Shown in pieces: positions 5,983 through 6,987 of a DNA stretch of 6,987 nt. The translations under genes were made by a program, and so were the position numbers. The stretch spans positions 1 through 6,987 of the forward strand of contig DSBS01000075.1 in assembly GCA_011045925.1 (NCBI GenBank). Direction: 5' to 3'. The notes under the pieces are model-generated. The model was not told where the DNA came from and did not search any database. It was given only the letters and a program-made list of their open reading frames with translations. Numbering within the stretch: the first letter of the stretch is position 1; each line of letters starts with the position of its first letter. This stretch comes from Candidatus Woesearchaeota archaeon (lineage in GTDB: Archaea > Nanobdellota > Nanobdellia > Woesearchaeales > JASKKU01).

Positions 5983-6987
5983 TTAATTCCACTCTCCGCA
6001 GACTGTGTCGGTCCCAATCATTACTGCCCCTTTTTCATCAGAAAGCAGGCTTGCAATCCAGGTTGCATTCCCAACCATCCGGTAAAGGTTGAATACATCA
6101 ATCATTACTCTTTGTGCGCCAAAAGTGATATTGACAAGGTTTTTGCAGGTGCTGTTTGAGTGCGGGCAGTTGCTTGGGTTGGTTTGATAGTAGCAGAAGT
6201 CAACAAAGCTCTGGTTGTATGTTCCTCCTGGGTGGGGTATTGCTGCCTGGCTTGCTCTGGTATTATCAAGAATAGTCATAATCCCACAGCATTCGCTTCT
6301 GCTCTCAGATTCTCCACGCAGCCTTTGCAAAAACGAAGGAGCATAATCAGAATAATAAAACCATTTTTTATCAATTGTTCTTTCTGTGCAATCTTGTGCT
6401 GTATCTGTCTTGTTGAAGCATCTCATAAGTTCTTCGTCGTCTGCACTCAGGGGCACATCAAATGCAAAAAAATAATTGAATATCTGCCTTGAAGGCCCGG
6501 GGCTGTAAGCAATCTTATGGCTTTCTCCAATTTCGTGTTTTGACAAAGGGTCGGTTATACTAAATATAGGAACAGTAACATTTACAGAGGTGTTTCTCCT
6601 AAAAAACATTAGCTCCCTGTTGCCAGGTACAGATAGGTTGTAGCTAATGTTGAAAAAGACATTAAAAGAAAAAGGCTCGCTTTCATTAATTACAATTCTT
6701 TGGATGCTGCCCGAGTTGAGCTCAAGCTCAACCTGCATTCCTTTCAGAACATTTTCAAGCTGACCTACAAAATCAGTAAAGTCGGGGTTGCATTCACTAG
6801 AGCTAATAAAAAAATCTTTGAATCTGTTTTCTATTTTATTCATGTTATTTACTTCAGTTTTAGATAGTTCAGCAACCTCTTTCATTGCACAATATGATAT
6901 AGTCCTCGTTGCTCTTGGGAGAACGCTGTTTTCGAGCTGGTATAAAATCCCGGCATTTCTCATAATAAGGTTTTCCCATTTGTGAAG
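5983..6987 (-). CDS. Unrecognised, probably exported glycoprotein, 5' end outside the window
   Basis: I do not recognise this gene. The frame stays open to the right edge, with eight further codons (LHKWENLI) before the methionine at 6963, so the gene very likely starts outside the window. From that methionine there are 326 residues. Ten N-X-S/T sequons occur (N93, N105, N109, N124, N128, N184, N250, N270, N278, N299), and eleven cysteines, including a CC pair at 225-226 and CGEWN at the C-terminus. Both features suit a protein outside the cell membrane, N-glycosylated and perhaps disulfide-bonded. The region about 75-170 alternates polar and hydrophobic residues and looks beta-rich. No membrane segment or signal peptide is visible in the part present; one may lie in the missing N-terminus. 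The pattern DPL...PSFLQRL...CGI faintly recalls hypothetical surface proteins of DPANN archaea, from memory only. It is followed after six bases by the tatD-like gene. Confidence 0.75.
   Translation of the reverse strand, partial: LHKWENLIMRNAGILYQLENSVLPRATRTISYCAMKEVAELSKTEVNNMNKIENRFKDFFISSSECNPDFTDFVGQLENVLKGMQVELELNSGSIQRIVINESEPFSFNVFFNISYNLSVPGNRELMFFRRNTSVNVTVPIFSITDPLSKHEIGESHKIAYSPGPSRQIFNYFFAFDVPLSADDEELMRCFNKTDTAQDCTERTIDKKWFYYSDYAPSFLQRLRGESESRSECCGIMTILDNTRASQAAIPHPGGTYNQSFVDFCYYQTNPSNCPHSNSTCKNLVNITFGAQRVMIDVFNLYRMVGNATWIASLLSDEKGAVMIGTDTVCGEWN

Noticed and set aside
6160..6492. Plus-strand open frame opposite the sequon-rich gene
   Set aside because: The Cys/Val/Ile-rich translation lacks family features, while the minus-strand frame is longer, reaches the edge and sits tightly before tatD.
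1..6987. tRNA or rRNA genes, CRISPR arrays, or a complete transposase
   Set aside because: No cloverleaf, rRNA-like segment, regularly spaced repeats or transposase motifs were seen by eye anywhere in the window.

Overview
This 6,987-base window looks like chromosomal DNA of an archaeon. A DPANN-type lineage such as Woesearchaeota or a relative is my best guess, which is an inference and not a proof. The reasons are: AT-rich TATA/BRE-type promoter elements about 25 bases upstream of genes (1295-1302 on the minus strand, 1367-1381 on the plus strand) with no bacterial -35/-10 pairs that I could see; at least one gene that looks leaderless; a secreted protein crowded with N-glycosylation sequons; and a DnaK of the Gram-positive type, the version commonly found in archaea that acquired the Hsp70 system from bacteria.

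Layout. Bases 1-118 hold three consecutive RNA-type hairpins ending in a GAGGATTCA-like terminus. This resembles the right end of an IS200/IS605-type element and the 3' part of a TnpB omega RNA; the rest of the element would lie to the left, outside the window. It touches the stop codon of a minus-strand gene (116-1273) for a 385-residue protein with an N-terminal winged-helix-like region and a very long, lysine/glutamate-rich coiled coil. A 175-base intergenic region (1274-1448) separates this gene from the divergently transcribed chaperone cluster. It carries promoter elements for both directions and a near-perfect palindrome just before grpE.

The plus-strand cluster is grpE (1449-2063), dnaK (2065-3960) and dnaJ (4007-5107). 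grpE and dnaK are one base apart, and dnaK has a strong Shine-Dalgarno site inside the end of grpE. dnaJ follows after 46 T-rich bases and may have its own promoter. Together they encode the complete Hsp70 machine: DnaJ delivers unfolded clients and triggers ATP hydrolysis, DnaK holds the client, and GrpE exchanges the nucleotide.

dnaJ converges on a minus-strand pair. The 86-base gap between them has a hairpin and T-tracts. The pair is a TatD-family metal-dependent hydrolase (5194-5976) preceded, only six bases upstream, by the 3' part of a gene for an unrecognised, probably exported and glycosylated protein (5983 to the right edge, 5' end outside the window). The core genes are ordinary. 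The accessory-looking points of interest are the IS605-like end fused to the coiled-coil gene's stop, the palindrome overlapping a second possible TATA box upstream of grpE, and the unknown sequon-rich protein. I saw no convincing wholly new multi-gene system.
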